64,000 nt of DNA from an uncultured Lachnospiraceae bacterium (GTDB taxonomy: Bacteria > Bacillota > Clostridia > Lachnospirales > Lachnospiraceae), in contig CACZBK010000015.1 in assembly GCA_902779395.1 (NCBI GenBank), positions 62,001-126,000 on the forward strand, written 5' to 3'. The notes under the pieces were generated by a model that worked only from the letters and a program-made list of their open reading frames with translations, ran no database searches and was not told the origin of the DNA. Of this stretch, positions 35,053-43,319 are shown piece after piece. A program made the position numbers and the translations under genes. Numbering within the stretch: position 1 is the first letter of the stretch; each line of letters opens with the position of its first letter.

Positions 35053-36136
35053 TTTTCTTCTTTTCCTCCGCTTCCTCTTCTCTCTTTAATCTCTTAATAA
35101 AAGCTTTCACTTTTTTATTAAACAGGAGCATCATACCATGCCAGGCTACCGCCAGCAAAAAGACATGCCCTTTTAATGTAGCGTTCATATCAAAATACTT
35201 TTCATCCTGATATGCATTCACGATAACCCTGCCGCGCCGGCCCCTTATAAGCTCTATAAACGGAAGGGCATATACTTCATATTCATAGACCTTAGCTACA
35301 TTCGCAGGATCATCATCGGCTATATTGACAAGCGCATCAAAACGTGTAGGCTTCACTGCTTTAAGGATCTTAAGGACATGTTTTTTTACATATTCATAAA
35401 CCCATTCGGCGCCCTCACTGCCAAGAAGCCTGTGATAATACTCTATGGTCCCGAAAAGTTCTTCGATCTTTTCTCTGATCTTTTCTATCTTATCAAGAAG
35501 GGCTTCGCCGCCCTCTTCTATGATATCAGGAAGATCAAAACAGATATCCCATATCGCATCAAGGATCCTGTCGATAAATTCGTCAAAAGACTCCTTTTTG
35601 CCTTTTGGACTGTTCTTATCTTTCCTGAAAAACCGGCTGAAAAGATTCTTTTTCTCCTTCCCGCCGCTGCTTTTTTCTGCCCCGGTTTCTATATTTTCTT
35701 TAGTATCCTCTGCAGTTTCATCCGCCGCCTGATCCTTTATCACTTCCACTTCAGGATCCGCTTCGGCAGCTGTATGTTCCGCTTCTTTATCGTCCTTCTT
35801 TTTTCTCTTATCAGCCGCAAGAGAGGCACGTTTCGCTTTAAGCCTTTCCTTTTCTGCCTTCAGACGTGCTTTCTGTGCTTTTCTTTTCCTGTCATAAAAA
35901 GGTATCCCCAGTATCTTTATACGGAGATTTATCCCGTCATCATACGTTAAAAGCACCACAACAAAGTGCAGAAGCCAGGTAACTTTAACATAAGCACTGA
36001 TACCGCCGCTCTTCTCACCATGTATCTTGTATCTGTACGGAACCAGAAGGATCAAAAGCAGTATCGCGATCAGAAACAGGACGATGCAAAGCAGCACGAT
36101 CCCGGCGACCTTTAGTACGCTCAAAAATATATCCAT
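35045..36136 (-). CDS. DUF2953 membrane-anchored protein (YtfI type)
   Basis: 363 aa. An N-terminal membrane segment (~residues 8-32, VLLCIVLFLIAILLLILLV) is followed by a beta-rich segment (ISAYVKVTWLLHFV), a long Lys/Glu-rich stretch (~75-180) and the conserved DUF2953 C-terminal part (GTIEYYHRLLGSEGAEWVYEYVKKHVLKILKAVKPTRF in shorter form; residues ~235 onwards). It is the upstream partner of gerW, overlapping it. The function is not known beyond that genetic link. The charged insert is longer than in Bacillus YtfI. Confidence 0.85.
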   Translation of the reverse strand: MDIFLSVLKVAGIVLLCIVLFLIAILLLILLVPYRYKIHGEKSGGISAYVKVTWLLHFVVVLLTYDDGINLRIKILGIPFYDRKRKAQKARLKAEKERLKAKRASLAADKRKKKDDKEAEHTAAEADPEVEVIKDQAADETAEDTKENIETGAEKSSGGKEKKNLFSRFFRKDKNSPKGKKESFDEFIDRILDAIWDICFDLPDIIEEGGEALLDKIEKIREKIEELFGTIEYYHRLLGSEGAEWVYEYVKKHVLKILKAVKPTRFDALVNIADDDPANVAKVYEYEVYALPFIELIRGRRGRVIVNAYQDEKYFDMNATLKGHVFLLAVAWHGMMLLFNKKVKAFIKRLKREEEAEEKKKNG

Positions 36137-36138
36137 CT

Positions 36139-36420
36139 TCAGGCTCCCACACGTTCCGCTGCATAATAGGCCAGATACAGAAGCGCCTTATCATAATCAC
36201 CTGCCAGTCCAAGTATATGTATATCCCTGTCCCGGTAATACTTCTGCTTAAGCTGACGGCTGCTGACAAATTCCGCACTGCCGGCCCGGCTTTTGTATAT
36301 CACATAGATGTCATCGACTATCTTACCCTTCATGAAGGATTCGCAGATCCTCATCTTCTTCTCTTTTAGGTCACTGCTTACATACAGCCCCGGATCAAAG
36401 GTAAACATAGTCTCACCCAT
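36139..36420 (-). CDS. Small hypothetical protein
   Basis: About 93 aa, starting MGETMFTFDPGLYVSSDLKEKKM. Its ATG at 36420 overlaps the end of the NUDIX gene as ATGGGTGA, and a Met four codons later is an alternative. It reads VDDIYVIYKSRAGSAEFVSSRQL and ends in LAYYAAERVGA. No motif or membrane segment is recognised. The coding evidence is the tight packing: coupled to the NUDIX stop and 2 bp before the DUF2953 start. Confidence 0.6.
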   Translation of the reverse strand: MGETMFTFDPGLYVSSDLKEKKMRICESFMKGKIVDDIYVIYKSRAGSAEFVSSRQLKQKYYRDRDIHILGLAGDYDKALLYLAYYAAERVGA

Positions 36421-36853
36421 TCCATAAACGTGCGCGGTATAATCTCTGATAATCAGCGTAGGCTTCTTCGAGTATCTGCTTTTCATTGGCAAAGCGGAGC
36501 AGATGATATGCCTCATGGTATTTATAGTAGCCGGAATCACAGAAATACTCTTCGCGCTGAGGGCGTGAATAATAGCTGCCGGATTTCATGAGATACCAGT
36601 GGACTTCTTTTTCAACCACATCTTCCGGTACATTAAAACTGTAATCGCTCTTTCCTATATACTTAACGATCCTTGCTTTAACACCGGTCTCTTCCTGCAC
36701 CTCACGCAAGGCTGTCTGAGGATATTCTTCATTCTTCTCGACAGTCCCTTTGGGAAGCACCCACCCCTCATATCTGTTTCTGTAATTCTTATACAGCAAG
36801 AGTATCTTGCCACGAAATATCACCACACCTCCGCAGCTGACTGCTTCTATCAT
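36413..36853 (-). CDS. NUDIX hydrolase
   Basis: 146 aa. The Nudix box is complete: G(5)E(7)REVQEETGV within VEKNEEYPQTALREVQEETG. It begins with the family pattern AVSCGGVVIFRGKILLLYKNYRNRYEGWVLPKG. This form resembles diadenosine tetraphosphate/RNA 5'-cap type hydrolases of Clostridia, but the substrate cannot be told from sequence. It is the first gene of a five-gene run, with GGAGG and a good promoter. Confidence 0.92.
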   Translation of the reverse strand: MIEAVSCGGVVIFRGKILLLYKNYRNRYEGWVLPKGTVEKNEEYPQTALREVQEETGVKARIVKYIGKSDYSFNVPEDVVEKEVHWYLMKSGSYYSRPQREEYFCDSGYYKYHEAYHLLRFANEKQILEEAYADYQRLYRARLWNG

Positions 36854-36889
36854 CCTGTAGTCCTCCTGTGGTTGTGCACAATTGTAGTA

Positions 36890-36918
36890 ATTATATCCTT
36901 TTTCATGGGAAGTTGCAA
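36890..36918 (-). promoter_or_regulatory. Promoter of the NUDIX-gerW-J-domain operon
   Basis: Minus-strand TTGCAA (36913-36918), 17-bp spacer, TATAAT (36890-36895). Confidence 0.75.
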
Positions 36919-36951
36919 GAATAATTATGTGCGCCGCAATACAAACGCAGC

Positions 36952-37473
36952 CTATCCGCGGATCTTTTGAAATATCACGGAAACTATCTCTTCAACAGAC
37001 AGATCATCTGTATCGATCACTATATCGGCGCACTCTGTGTATGCGCCATTTCTGAGTTTAAGCATCGCCCCGATACGTTCTTCTTTCTCGGATAAGAGCT
37101 TCGCGTCCGCAAGAAGCGGCCGTGTCGTATCGTGCTCAAGGCGCCGTGCGATCACTTCGGGAGATGCCTTCAGATAAATTACTGTTCCAAGCTCTTTAAG
37201 AAGTTTACGGTTTTCCGGGCGCATGGGCATGCCCCCGCCTGTGGATATCAGGAACCCGGCATTTTCATCTTTCATCGAACGCAAAAGCTCCGTTTCCATA
37301 TCCCTGAAGCGTTCTTCTCCGAACTCTTCAAAGATACGGCTGATCTTCATATCCGCATCCCGTTCTATCTTTTCATCCGTATCGAGCACAAAAGCATTCA
37401 GCCTGTCGCCAAGCAGCCTTGCTACACTGCTTTTGCCGGAACCCATATATCCTACAAGGATTATATTCTTCAT
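36952..37473 (-). CDS. aroK: Shikimate kinase
   Basis: 173 aa. It phosphorylates shikimate at O3. Walker A is GYMGSGKSSVARLLG. The shikimate-binding DTDEKIERDADMKISRIFEEFGE and the GGG motif STGGGMPMRPENR are both present, and the lid region follows (RRLEHDTTRPLL). Its start overlaps aroQ by 4 bp. It is the last gene of yqeG-aroE-aroQ-aroK, which supplies three of the seven steps to chorismate; DAHP synthase is encoded separately at 53777. Confidence 0.97.
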   Translation of the reverse strand: MKNIILVGYMGSGKSSVARLLGDRLNAFVLDTDEKIERDADMKISRIFEEFGEERFRDMETELLRSMKDENAGFLISTGGGMPMRPENRKLLKELGTVIYLKASPEVIARRLEHDTTRPLLADAKLLSEKEERIGAMLKLRNGAYTECADIVIDTDDLSVEEIVSVIFQKIRG

Positions 37474-37913
37474 ATATTTTTACCGATCAGCTCAAGCATA
37501 TGCTCAACAGCCACAAGATAGCCGTCCAGTCCAAGCCCTTTGATCTGTTCATTGCAGACTTCTGCGGTAACCGAAATATGCCGGAATTCTTCACGCTGCA
37601 TGATATCCGAGATATGGACCTCGATCTTGGGCATATCCACACTGGCGAGCGCATCCCTTATCGCATAACTGTAATGTGTGTATGCTCCCGGATTAATGAT
37701 TATCCCCTCTGTCTCATCAAAATAAGCATCCTGTATGCGGTCTATTATGGCCCCCTCATGATTCGACTGGAAAACTTCGATATTGATATCCAGCTGCGCT
37801 GCCTTTTCCTCTATCAGCTTCAGCAGATGATCGTAATCCTGATCGCCGTATACCTTTTTTTCACGTATGCCCAGAAAATTAATATTCGGACCGTTTATTA
37901 TCAATAATCTCAT
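37470..37913 (-). CDS. aroQ: 3-dehydroquinate dehydratase, type II
   Basis: 147 aa, typical of the dodecameric type II enzyme. It shows the opening LLIINGPNINFLGIREKKVYG, the catalytic Tyr region after it, and QSNHEGAIIDRIQDAYF. GIIINPGAYTHYSYAIRDAL and VEVHISDIMQREEFRH (here IEVHISDIMQREEFRHISV) complete the active site. It is separated from aroE by 2 bp and overlaps aroK. Confidence 0.97.
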   Translation of the reverse strand: MRLLIINGPNINFLGIREKKVYGDQDYDHLLKLIEEKAAQLDINIEVFQSNHEGAIIDRIQDAYFDETEGIIINPGAYTHYSYAIRDALASVDMPKIEVHISDIMQREEFRHISVTAEVCNEQIKGLGLDGYLVAVEHMLELIGKNI

Positions 37914-37915
37914 CG

Positions 37916-38797
37916 TTACATATCCTTCATTTTCATATATATATCTTTCACGACTTCATCGGGAACGGAAACATCATTCCATATCTCATAAGACCGGACG
38001 CCCTGATATACAAGCATCTTAAGTCCGTTATAGGCATGGTTTCCTTCCTTGCCGGCTTCTATAGCTTCCATAAAAGCAGTCCTTGCCGGATTGAATATTA
38101 TATCGATCCCCGTATCGCATAACTCATAAAACTTTTTGTCATTAACAAGTTTTTCCCCTGTTTTGGGATACATGCCAAGACTGGTCGTGTTCACGGCTAT
38201 CCATCCGCTGCCATCATTCTCCATCGCAGCTATAAGAGCCGCATCCGTAGCAAAAGCCGTGATCTCCGTATCCTTATACGCATCACCGAACTCATCGGCG
38301 AGCGCCTTTGCTTTTTCATACGTGCGGTTAAATATCACAAGCTTTCTGGCTGAGCTTTTTAACACTGCACATATTATAGCTCTTGATGCCCCGCCGGCGC
38401 CAAGTACAACAACGTTTTTTCCTTTAAGATCTATCCCGTCCGATCTGAGCGCACTCATAAAACCGTACAGATCGGTATTATAGCCGTACCATCCGTCTTC
38501 TGTACGTTTTAAAGTATTGACCGCACCGACCAGTTTGGCATCTCCATCCTCTCCGGAAAGGAAAAGCCGTACATCCTGTTTATGCGGTACCGTCACATTA
38601 AATCCCTTCACGCCAAGCGCAAGGCCGCCTCTGACCGCATAAGCCAGCTCATCAGGTTCCACATCAAAGCAAAGATATACCATATCTTTGCCGAAGTGTT
38701 CGGAAAGACTGTTATGTATGAACGGAGATCTCGAATGGCCTACGGGATGTCCCAAAAGCCCCATCAGCATTGTGGAAGAATTGATACCGCTACTCAT
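37916..38797 (-). CDS. aroE: Shikimate dehydrogenase
   Basis: 293 aa NADP-dependent reductase of 3-dehydroshikimate. The N-terminal substrate domain has LLGHPVGHSRSPFIHNS and the catalytic Lys in FNVTVPHKQDV. The NADP site is VVLGAGGASRAIICAVLKS followed by FNRTYEKAKALA, the NRT pattern for NADP preference. The C-terminal NGLKMLVYQGVRSYEIW is typical. Overlaps yqeG by 4 bp. Confidence 0.97.
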   Translation of the reverse strand: MSSGINSSTMLMGLLGHPVGHSRSPFIHNSLSEHFGKDMVYLCFDVEPDELAYAVRGGLALGVKGFNVTVPHKQDVRLFLSGEDGDAKLVGAVNTLKRTEDGWYGYNTDLYGFMSALRSDGIDLKGKNVVVLGAGGASRAIICAVLKSSARKLVIFNRTYEKAKALADEFGDAYKDTEITAFATDAALIAAMENDGSGWIAVNTTSLGMYPKTGEKLVNDKKFYELCDTGIDIIFNPARTAFMEAIEAGKEGNHAYNGLKMLVYQGVRSYEIWNDVSVPDEVVKDIYMKMKDM

Positions 38798-39306
38798 CTG
38801 AAAAGCCTCTTTTCAATAAAATATGCAAGTCTTACAGGAAATTCCAGCAAGCGTTTAAGGTGGATATGCGGAGGTTCCCTGAAACTTATCCTTCCGACCA
38901 AAACACTGTGCAGTCCGCTCCTGTTAGCTCCCCATATGTCGGTAAACAGCTGGTCACCGACTACAAGTACCTGCTCTTTTTTCAGCCCCATCTTGCGGAC
39001 TGCTTCCAGATACCCGCGTCTGCCCGGCTTGCCTGCTTTATACACATAGCCGCTTCCCACTCCGGCAGCAAAGCTCTTTACCCGCGGCTCCTCATTATTG
39101 GATACTATCTCTACCTTGAAACCTTTTTTCTTAAGCTTCCCGACCAAAAGAGCCGCCCTGGCGGTAGCAGGTGCATCATGTTCTACAAGGGTATTGTCGA
39201 TATCAAAAATGATCCCCCTGTATCCTCTGCTCCGAAAGGCGTCAAAATCAACAGCATAGGTATTTTTATAATATATATCCGGATATAGATTCTTAAAAAT
39301 GCTCAT
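38794..39306 (-). CDS. YqeG-family HAD (subfamily IIIA) phosphatase
   Basis: 170 aa. The HAD motif I is GIIFDIDNTLVEHDAP, motif II is VEIVSNN, and the late motif is LVVGDQLFTDIWGANRSG. It starts with the family N-terminus LYPDIYYKNTYAVDFDAFRSRG. YqeG proteins are conserved phosphatases of unknown substrate that commonly precede aroE in Firmicutes. The ATG at 39306 lacks a ribosome-binding site, and the promoter -10 box ends only 6 nt upstream, so the message looks leaderless. Confidence 0.93.
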   Translation of the reverse strand: MSIFKNLYPDIYYKNTYAVDFDAFRSRGYRGIIFDIDNTLVEHDAPATARAALLVGKLKKKGFKVEIVSNNEEPRVKSFAAGVGSGYVYKAGKPGRRGYLEAVRKMGLKKEQVLVVGDQLFTDIWGANRSGLHSVLVGRISFREPPHIHLKRLLEFPVRLAYFIEKRLFR

Positions 39307-39312
39307 TGTGCG

Positions 39313-39341
39313 ATAATACCACAGCTTTATGAATATTTCAA
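39313..39341 (-). promoter_or_regulatory. Promoter of yqeG-aroE-aroQ-aroK
   Basis: Minus-strand TTGAAA (39336-39341), 17-bp spacer, TATTAT (39313-39318). The -10 box is 6 nt from the yqeG ATG, so transcription should begin at or next to the start codon. Confidence 0.75.
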
Positions 39342-39348
39342 TCTTTCA

Positions 39349-40848
39349 TCAGTCCGTAGCAAGTTCAAAATAGAATTCCACACCATCATCATAATTGGTA
39401 ACTCCGTATTGCTGATGAAGCGATTCCATAATAGCCTTTACAATAGAAAGTCCAAGTCCGCTGCCTCCGTATTCTCTGGTCCTGGCTTTATCAACCTTAT
39501 AGAATTTCTCCCAGATCCTGGCAACACTCTCATCAGGGATAGCATTACCGCTGTTGAACACAGTAGTCCTGACATGCCCTTCAAGCCTCTGTGTCTTTAT
39601 GATTATCTCCATCCTGCCTGCGCAATAATGAACGGCATTGGAAATATAATTCCTAAGCACTTCCTCAACCTGATACTCATCAGCCCATACAAACATACCC
39701 GGATCGGATTCATAAACGATCTTGATCCCCTTTTGTTCGCACATGGGTGCAAAGGTATTAACGCTCGCCGTAATAAGAGCGTCCAGGTCAAAGCGCTCCA
39801 TCACCATCACATCTTCACCCGATTCAACCTGATTAAGCGATATCAGGCGTTTAACAAGGTGATTCATCTTACGTGTCTCATCAATGATGACATCGCAGTA
39901 ATAATCCCTGCTTTCCTGGTCGTCCGTGACTCCGTCCTTCAGCCCTTCGGCATATCCCTGAATAAGGGCAATGGGCGTTTTCAGCTCATGAGATACATTC
40001 GCCAGAAATTCCTTACGCCTCTGATCCGCATTCATCCTGGCTTCCACATCACGCTGAAGCTCAAGATTGGCTGTTTTGAGCCTTCCGATATTTTCTTTCA
40101 GGCGGTCCGACAAAGTATTTATATTCTCCCCCAAGAGATCGATCTCATTACGGCTACGTCCCACATACCTTGCATCAAAATCCATCTCCGACATGCTCTT
40201 AGACACCTTCACCAGAGACATTATCGGTCTGGTGACCCTGGAAGTAACAACACCTATCACTACTATAGCCAGGACCATGGCGACAAGGCCTATGGATATC
40301 AGCATGCTGTTTGCGATACGCACACTCTCTCTTACGCTCTCGAGAGCGGTCCGTACCATAAAGAAGCAATCCTCGTCAAGATCCCCCCACATGACCACAT
40401 AATCCAGTCCGCTTATGGGATCCTGCATATAACTCATACTGTATTCATCATTTTCTTCTATAAGCTTTTTGTCTATGCCATCTCTTGAAAATACGATATC
40501 ACGAAGCTGCCTGCTTATCTGACCCGGATCTTTTATATTTGAATAAAGAGTATTGGATGATGCATCCGTGACCACAAAGCTGACATTATATGTATTGCAG
40601 AGGCGAAGCATATTGCTCTCAAATGAGCTGTCCGAAAAACTGTTTTTTTTCTCCGCTTCCAGCAAAAGCTCATATACTTCTTTAAGATTAGCGTTTTTAT
40701 ATTTCAGATAGTTTCTTTCAAGTAAATAATCATTAAAAAACCAGCACCCTACCAGGATGAAACACAGAAGGAAAAAATATGTGAGCGTCATCTGAAGTCT
40801 GATGCTGAAAAAAAGACGTTTTTTCTTTTGAGGCTGTTCTTTGGACAT
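39349..40848 (-). CDS. Sensor histidine kinase, HAMP type
   Basis: 499 aa. Transmembrane segments at ~17-37 and ~180-202 flank an extracytoplasmic sensor of ~140 residues. A HAMP linker follows (RPIMSLVKVSKSMSEMDF), then HisKA with H287 in FLANVSHELKTPIALIQGY, and HATPase with NYISNAVHY, GNAIPDE and GGSGLGLSIVKAIME. It is a membrane sensor whose partner is the OmpR-type regulator encoded 3 bp upstream in the same operon. The stimulus is unknown; the layout resembles cell-envelope sensing kinases such as VanS/PhoR. Confidence 0.95.
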   Translation of the reverse strand: MSKEQPQKKKRLFFSIRLQMTLTYFFLLCFILVGCWFFNDYLLERNYLKYKNANLKEVYELLLEAEKKNSFSDSSFESNMLRLCNTYNVSFVVTDASSNTLYSNIKDPGQISRQLRDIVFSRDGIDKKLIEENDEYSMSYMQDPISGLDYVVMWGDLDEDCFFMVRTALESVRESVRIANSMLISIGLVAMVLAIVVIGVVTSRVTRPIMSLVKVSKSMSEMDFDARYVGRSRNEIDLLGENINTLSDRLKENIGRLKTANLELQRDVEARMNADQRRKEFLANVSHELKTPIALIQGYAEGLKDGVTDDQESRDYYCDVIIDETRKMNHLVKRLISLNQVESGEDVMVMERFDLDALITASVNTFAPMCEQKGIKIVYESDPGMFVWADEYQVEEVLRNYISNAVHYCAGRMEIIIKTQRLEGHVRTTVFNSGNAIPDESVARIWEKFYKVDKARTREYGGSGLGLSIVKAIMESLHQQYGVTNYDDGVEFYFELATD

Positions 40849-40851
40849 CGA

Positions 40852-41535
40852 TCAGCTTTCCTTTGTATCGAATTTATATCCCAGTCCCCAGATCGTATGG
40901 ATAAAATCTCCTTTGGGCCCCATCTTACTGCGAAGCTTCTTCACATGCGTATCGATAGTCCTGGCATCTCCGAAATAATCATAATTCCATACGCTGTTCA
41001 GGATCTTCTCGCGTGAAAGGGCTATGCCCTGATTCTCCATAAAGAAATTCAAAAGCTCAAATTCCTTAAACGAAAGGTCAATGCTCTGTCCGTCAACAAA
41101 AACCGTATGCGCCACCTTATCAATAACAACACCGCCGGCTTCGATACGGGCATCATCACTCATCCCCGTGGTGCGGCGCAGCACAGCCTCCACCCTGGCA
41201 ACCAGTATCTTGGGCGAAAAGGGCTTTGACATATATTCATCCACTCCGAGCTGAAATCCCAGAAGTTCATCCCTCTCTTCACTTCTTGCCGTAAGCATTA
41301 TGATAGGCACTGCAGACGTTTTCCGGATCTCTTTGCATACCTCCCAGCCATCCATTTTAGGCATCATCACATCAAGTATGAGAAGATCTATATTATTGTC
41401 GGAGAAAAATATATCCAGCGCTGCAGCTCCGTCTTCAGCCTCAAGTACCGTATAGTCGTTCCTGACAAGAAAATCCTTTACGAGCTTTCTCATCCTGCTC
41501 TCATCATCAACCACAAGTATCCTGGCTTTATCCAT
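40852..41535 (-). CDS. OmpR/PhoB-family response regulator
   Basis: 227 aa. The receiver has the acidic pair in VVDDES, phosphoacceptor D55 in LILDVMMPKMDG, Thr in LTARSEE and Lys in YMSKPF. The C-terminal winged helix (LSFKEFELLNFFMENQGIALSREKILNSVW and DTHVKKLRSKM) binds DNA. It is the partner of the sensor kinase encoded just downstream. GGAGGTGAAT precedes the ATG. Confidence 0.96.
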   Translation of the reverse strand: MDKARILVVDDESRMRKLVKDFLVRNDYTVLEAEDGAAALDIFFSDNNIDLLILDVMMPKMDGWEVCKEIRKTSAVPIIMLTARSEERDELLGFQLGVDEYMSKPFSPKILVARVEAVLRRTTGMSDDARIEAGGVVIDKVAHTVFVDGQSIDLSFKEFELLNFFMENQGIALSREKILNSVWNYDYFGDARTIDTHVKKLRSKMGPKGDFIHTIWGLGYKFDTKES

Positions 41536-41593
41536 AGGTCATTCACCTCCGTTTATCCCATGATACCTCGGGAATATGTCGATTTTGTGAAAT

Positions 41594-42187
41594 TCAGTTA
41601 TTTTCTCTTTTTAATTCCAGTTCCTTCTGTCTGATGATATCTTCCCTCTCTTTAAGGTCCAATTCCCAGGCGGAGTATTTATCCTGCAGAACACGCTCAT
41701 AATTCAGGATATTGGGGTTGTCGCTGACCAGGGCGATCACCAGCATGGCGATCAGCGCCACAACAAGAAAAACTATAACGATCCTCAGATTTACAAGATC
41801 ATGCTGATATTTTTTTCTTCTTTTCTTTTCGTTTTTAAGATTGTCTTTTAATTCATCGGTGATTATGCGGAAATGAGCTCTTTCGCTCATATAATCGGAA
41901 GGGATACAGGGAATGTAAGCACCGAGATCCTCTTTGCGTTCCTCAAGGTATCTGCGCATGCCGACCAAATAATAATAGCCCTCGACGGTCTTGAAAACAC
42001 GTCCTTCAAGGGCTTTTTTATAGAACGCCAGTATCAGCGCCGGTTTTGAATAGTCAAGCTGCTTTTCAAGTCTCTTTATACGTTCGGCCTCGATACGGGC
42101 ATCTTCCGCTTCGGCTGCATACTCAAAAGTATACAGCCCCTGATCTATGCGGGAAGGTTTTTCTTCTTCTTTATTTTCTTCTGCCAT
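41594..42187 (-). CDS. Single-pass membrane protein with coiled-coil ends, unknown function
   Basis: 197 aa. A charged cytoplasmic N-terminus (~1-130, including a helical ALILAFYKKALEGRVF) leads to one membrane segment at ~134-156 (IVIVFLVVALIAMLVIALV). A short heptad-like, charged tail ends the protein (LDLKEREDIIRQKELELKRE). No domain is recognised. It lies 12 bp after nrdR and 58 bp before the two-component regulator, so it may be part of that signalling unit. Confidence 0.75.
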   Translation of the reverse strand: MAEENKEEEKPSRIDQGLYTFEYAAEAEDARIEAERIKRLEKQLDYSKPALILAFYKKALEGRVFKTVEGYYYLVGMRRYLEERKEDLGAYIPCIPSDYMSERAHFRIITDELKDNLKNEKKRRKKYQHDLVNLRIVIVFLVVALIAMLVIALVSDNPNILNYERVLQDKYSAWELDLKEREDIIRQKELELKRENN

Positions 42188-42199
42188 TATCTCAATGTA

Positions 42200-42655
42200 T
42201 TATTTCTTATCCAGCACCTTCTTAAGTTCATCCATAAAGGTGTTGATATCCTTAAATTCGCGGTATACGGAGGCAAAACGGACATAAGCGACAGCTTCGA
42301 GACTTTCAAGCTTTTCCATTACTATCTCACCTATAACGGCACTGGGGACTTCTTTTTCCTCGCGTTTGAAAACTTCTGTTTCAACCTCATCAACCAGCCT
42401 GGTGATAGCTTCGGCACTGATGGGTCTTTTGTGACAGGCTCTCAAAACTCCGGCCTCTATCTTTTTACGGTCATAAGCCTCACGGTTATTATCTTTCTTG
42501 ATAACTATCAGAGGTATAGTTTCAACTTTTTCATAGGTTGTAAAACGTTTGTCGCATTCATCACAAACACGTCGTCTTCTTATGGATGCATTATCATCAG
42601 CAGGACGTGAATCCACGACCCTTGTATTTTCGTGACCGCAAAAAGGACATTTCAT
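42200..42655 (-). CDS. nrdR: Transcriptional repressor NrdR
   Basis: 151 aa. It represses ribonucleotide reductase genes in response to dATP/ATP. The N-terminal zinc ribbon is CPFCGHENTRVVDSRPADD with CDECDKRFTTYE; the ATP-cone follows (VIKKDNNREAYDRKKIEAG). Length and sequence match the family. It has a perfect consensus promoter and GGAGGG ribosome-binding site, and starts an operon with the membrane protein and probably the two-component system. No nrd gene is nearby. Confidence 0.98.
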   Translation of the reverse strand: MKCPFCGHENTRVVDSRPADDNASIRRRRVCDECDKRFTTYEKVETIPLIVIKKDNNREAYDRKKIEAGVLRACHKRPISAEAITRLVDEVETEVFKREEKEVPSAVIGEIVMEKLESLEAVAYVRFASVYREFKDINTFMDELKKVLDKK

Positions 42656-42693
42656 AATTTTTCCCTCCGTTTCTTTATAAACAACCTTAAGAA

Positions 42694-42722
42694 ATTATAA
42701 CGGAATAAAAAAATTATGTCAA
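42694..42722 (-). promoter_or_regulatory. Consensus promoter of nrdR
   Basis: Minus-strand TTGACA (42717-42722), 17-bp spacer, TATAAT (42694-42699), with a ~30-nt leader ending in GGAGGG. I do not see a clear pair of NrdR boxes over it. Confidence 0.85.
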
Positions 42723-42734
42723 CCAATTTATCAG

Positions 42735-43319
42735 TCAGTTTCTTCTGAATGTAATATTACCGCTTACAGGATCCATACTGTCTATTATTGCCAGCGACTC
42801 AACTCTTATACCCATATCGCGGAGTAACCTGCCACCGGGCATATACCCCTTCTCAATCGCTATACCCACACCGGCAAGAGAGGCACCGGCCTGTCCTATG
42901 ATATCCATAAGTGCCGTGACCGCGCTTCCGTTAGCAAGGAAATCATCAATGATCAGTATATTATCGGAGGGTACTATAAATTTCTTTGAAACCACAACAC
43001 TGTATGTACACTGATGGGTAAAAGATTCTACAGAGGACACATACAGCTCCCCGTCCAGATTAATGGTCCTTGTTTTTTTGGCAAAGACAACCGAAGCATT
43101 AAAATACTGGGCAGCTATAGCTGCTATGCCTATACCCGACGCCTCGATAGTAAGTATCTTATTGATGGGAACACCGTCAAATATCCTCTTCCATTCCCTT
43201 CCCATCTCATTAAAGAGCTGGATGTCCATACGGTGATTGATAAAGGAATCCACTTTAAGCACATCACCCGGTTTAACTCTGCCTTCACTTATTATCCGGT
43301 CCTCTAATAGCTTCATCAT
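42735..43319 (-). CDS. xpt: Xanthine phosphoribosyltransferase
   Basis: 194 aa. It converts xanthine and PRPP to XMP for purine salvage. Motifs: MKLLEDRIISEGRVKPGDVLKVDSFINHR, KILTIEASGIGIAAI, and the PRPP loop NILIIDDFLANGSA. It is the last gene of the nucleoside ABC transporter operon and overlaps the permease stop (ATGATGA). The operon therefore couples import of purine nucleosides/bases to salvage. Confidence 0.96.
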   Translation of the reverse strand: MMKLLEDRIISEGRVKPGDVLKVDSFINHRMDIQLFNEMGREWKRIFDGVPINKILTIEASGIGIAAIAAQYFNASVVFAKKTRTINLDGELYVSSVESFTHQCTYSVVVSKKFIVPSDNILIIDDFLANGSAVTALMDIIGQAGASLAGVGIAIEKGYMPGGRLLRDMGIRVESLAIIDSMDPVSGNITFRRN

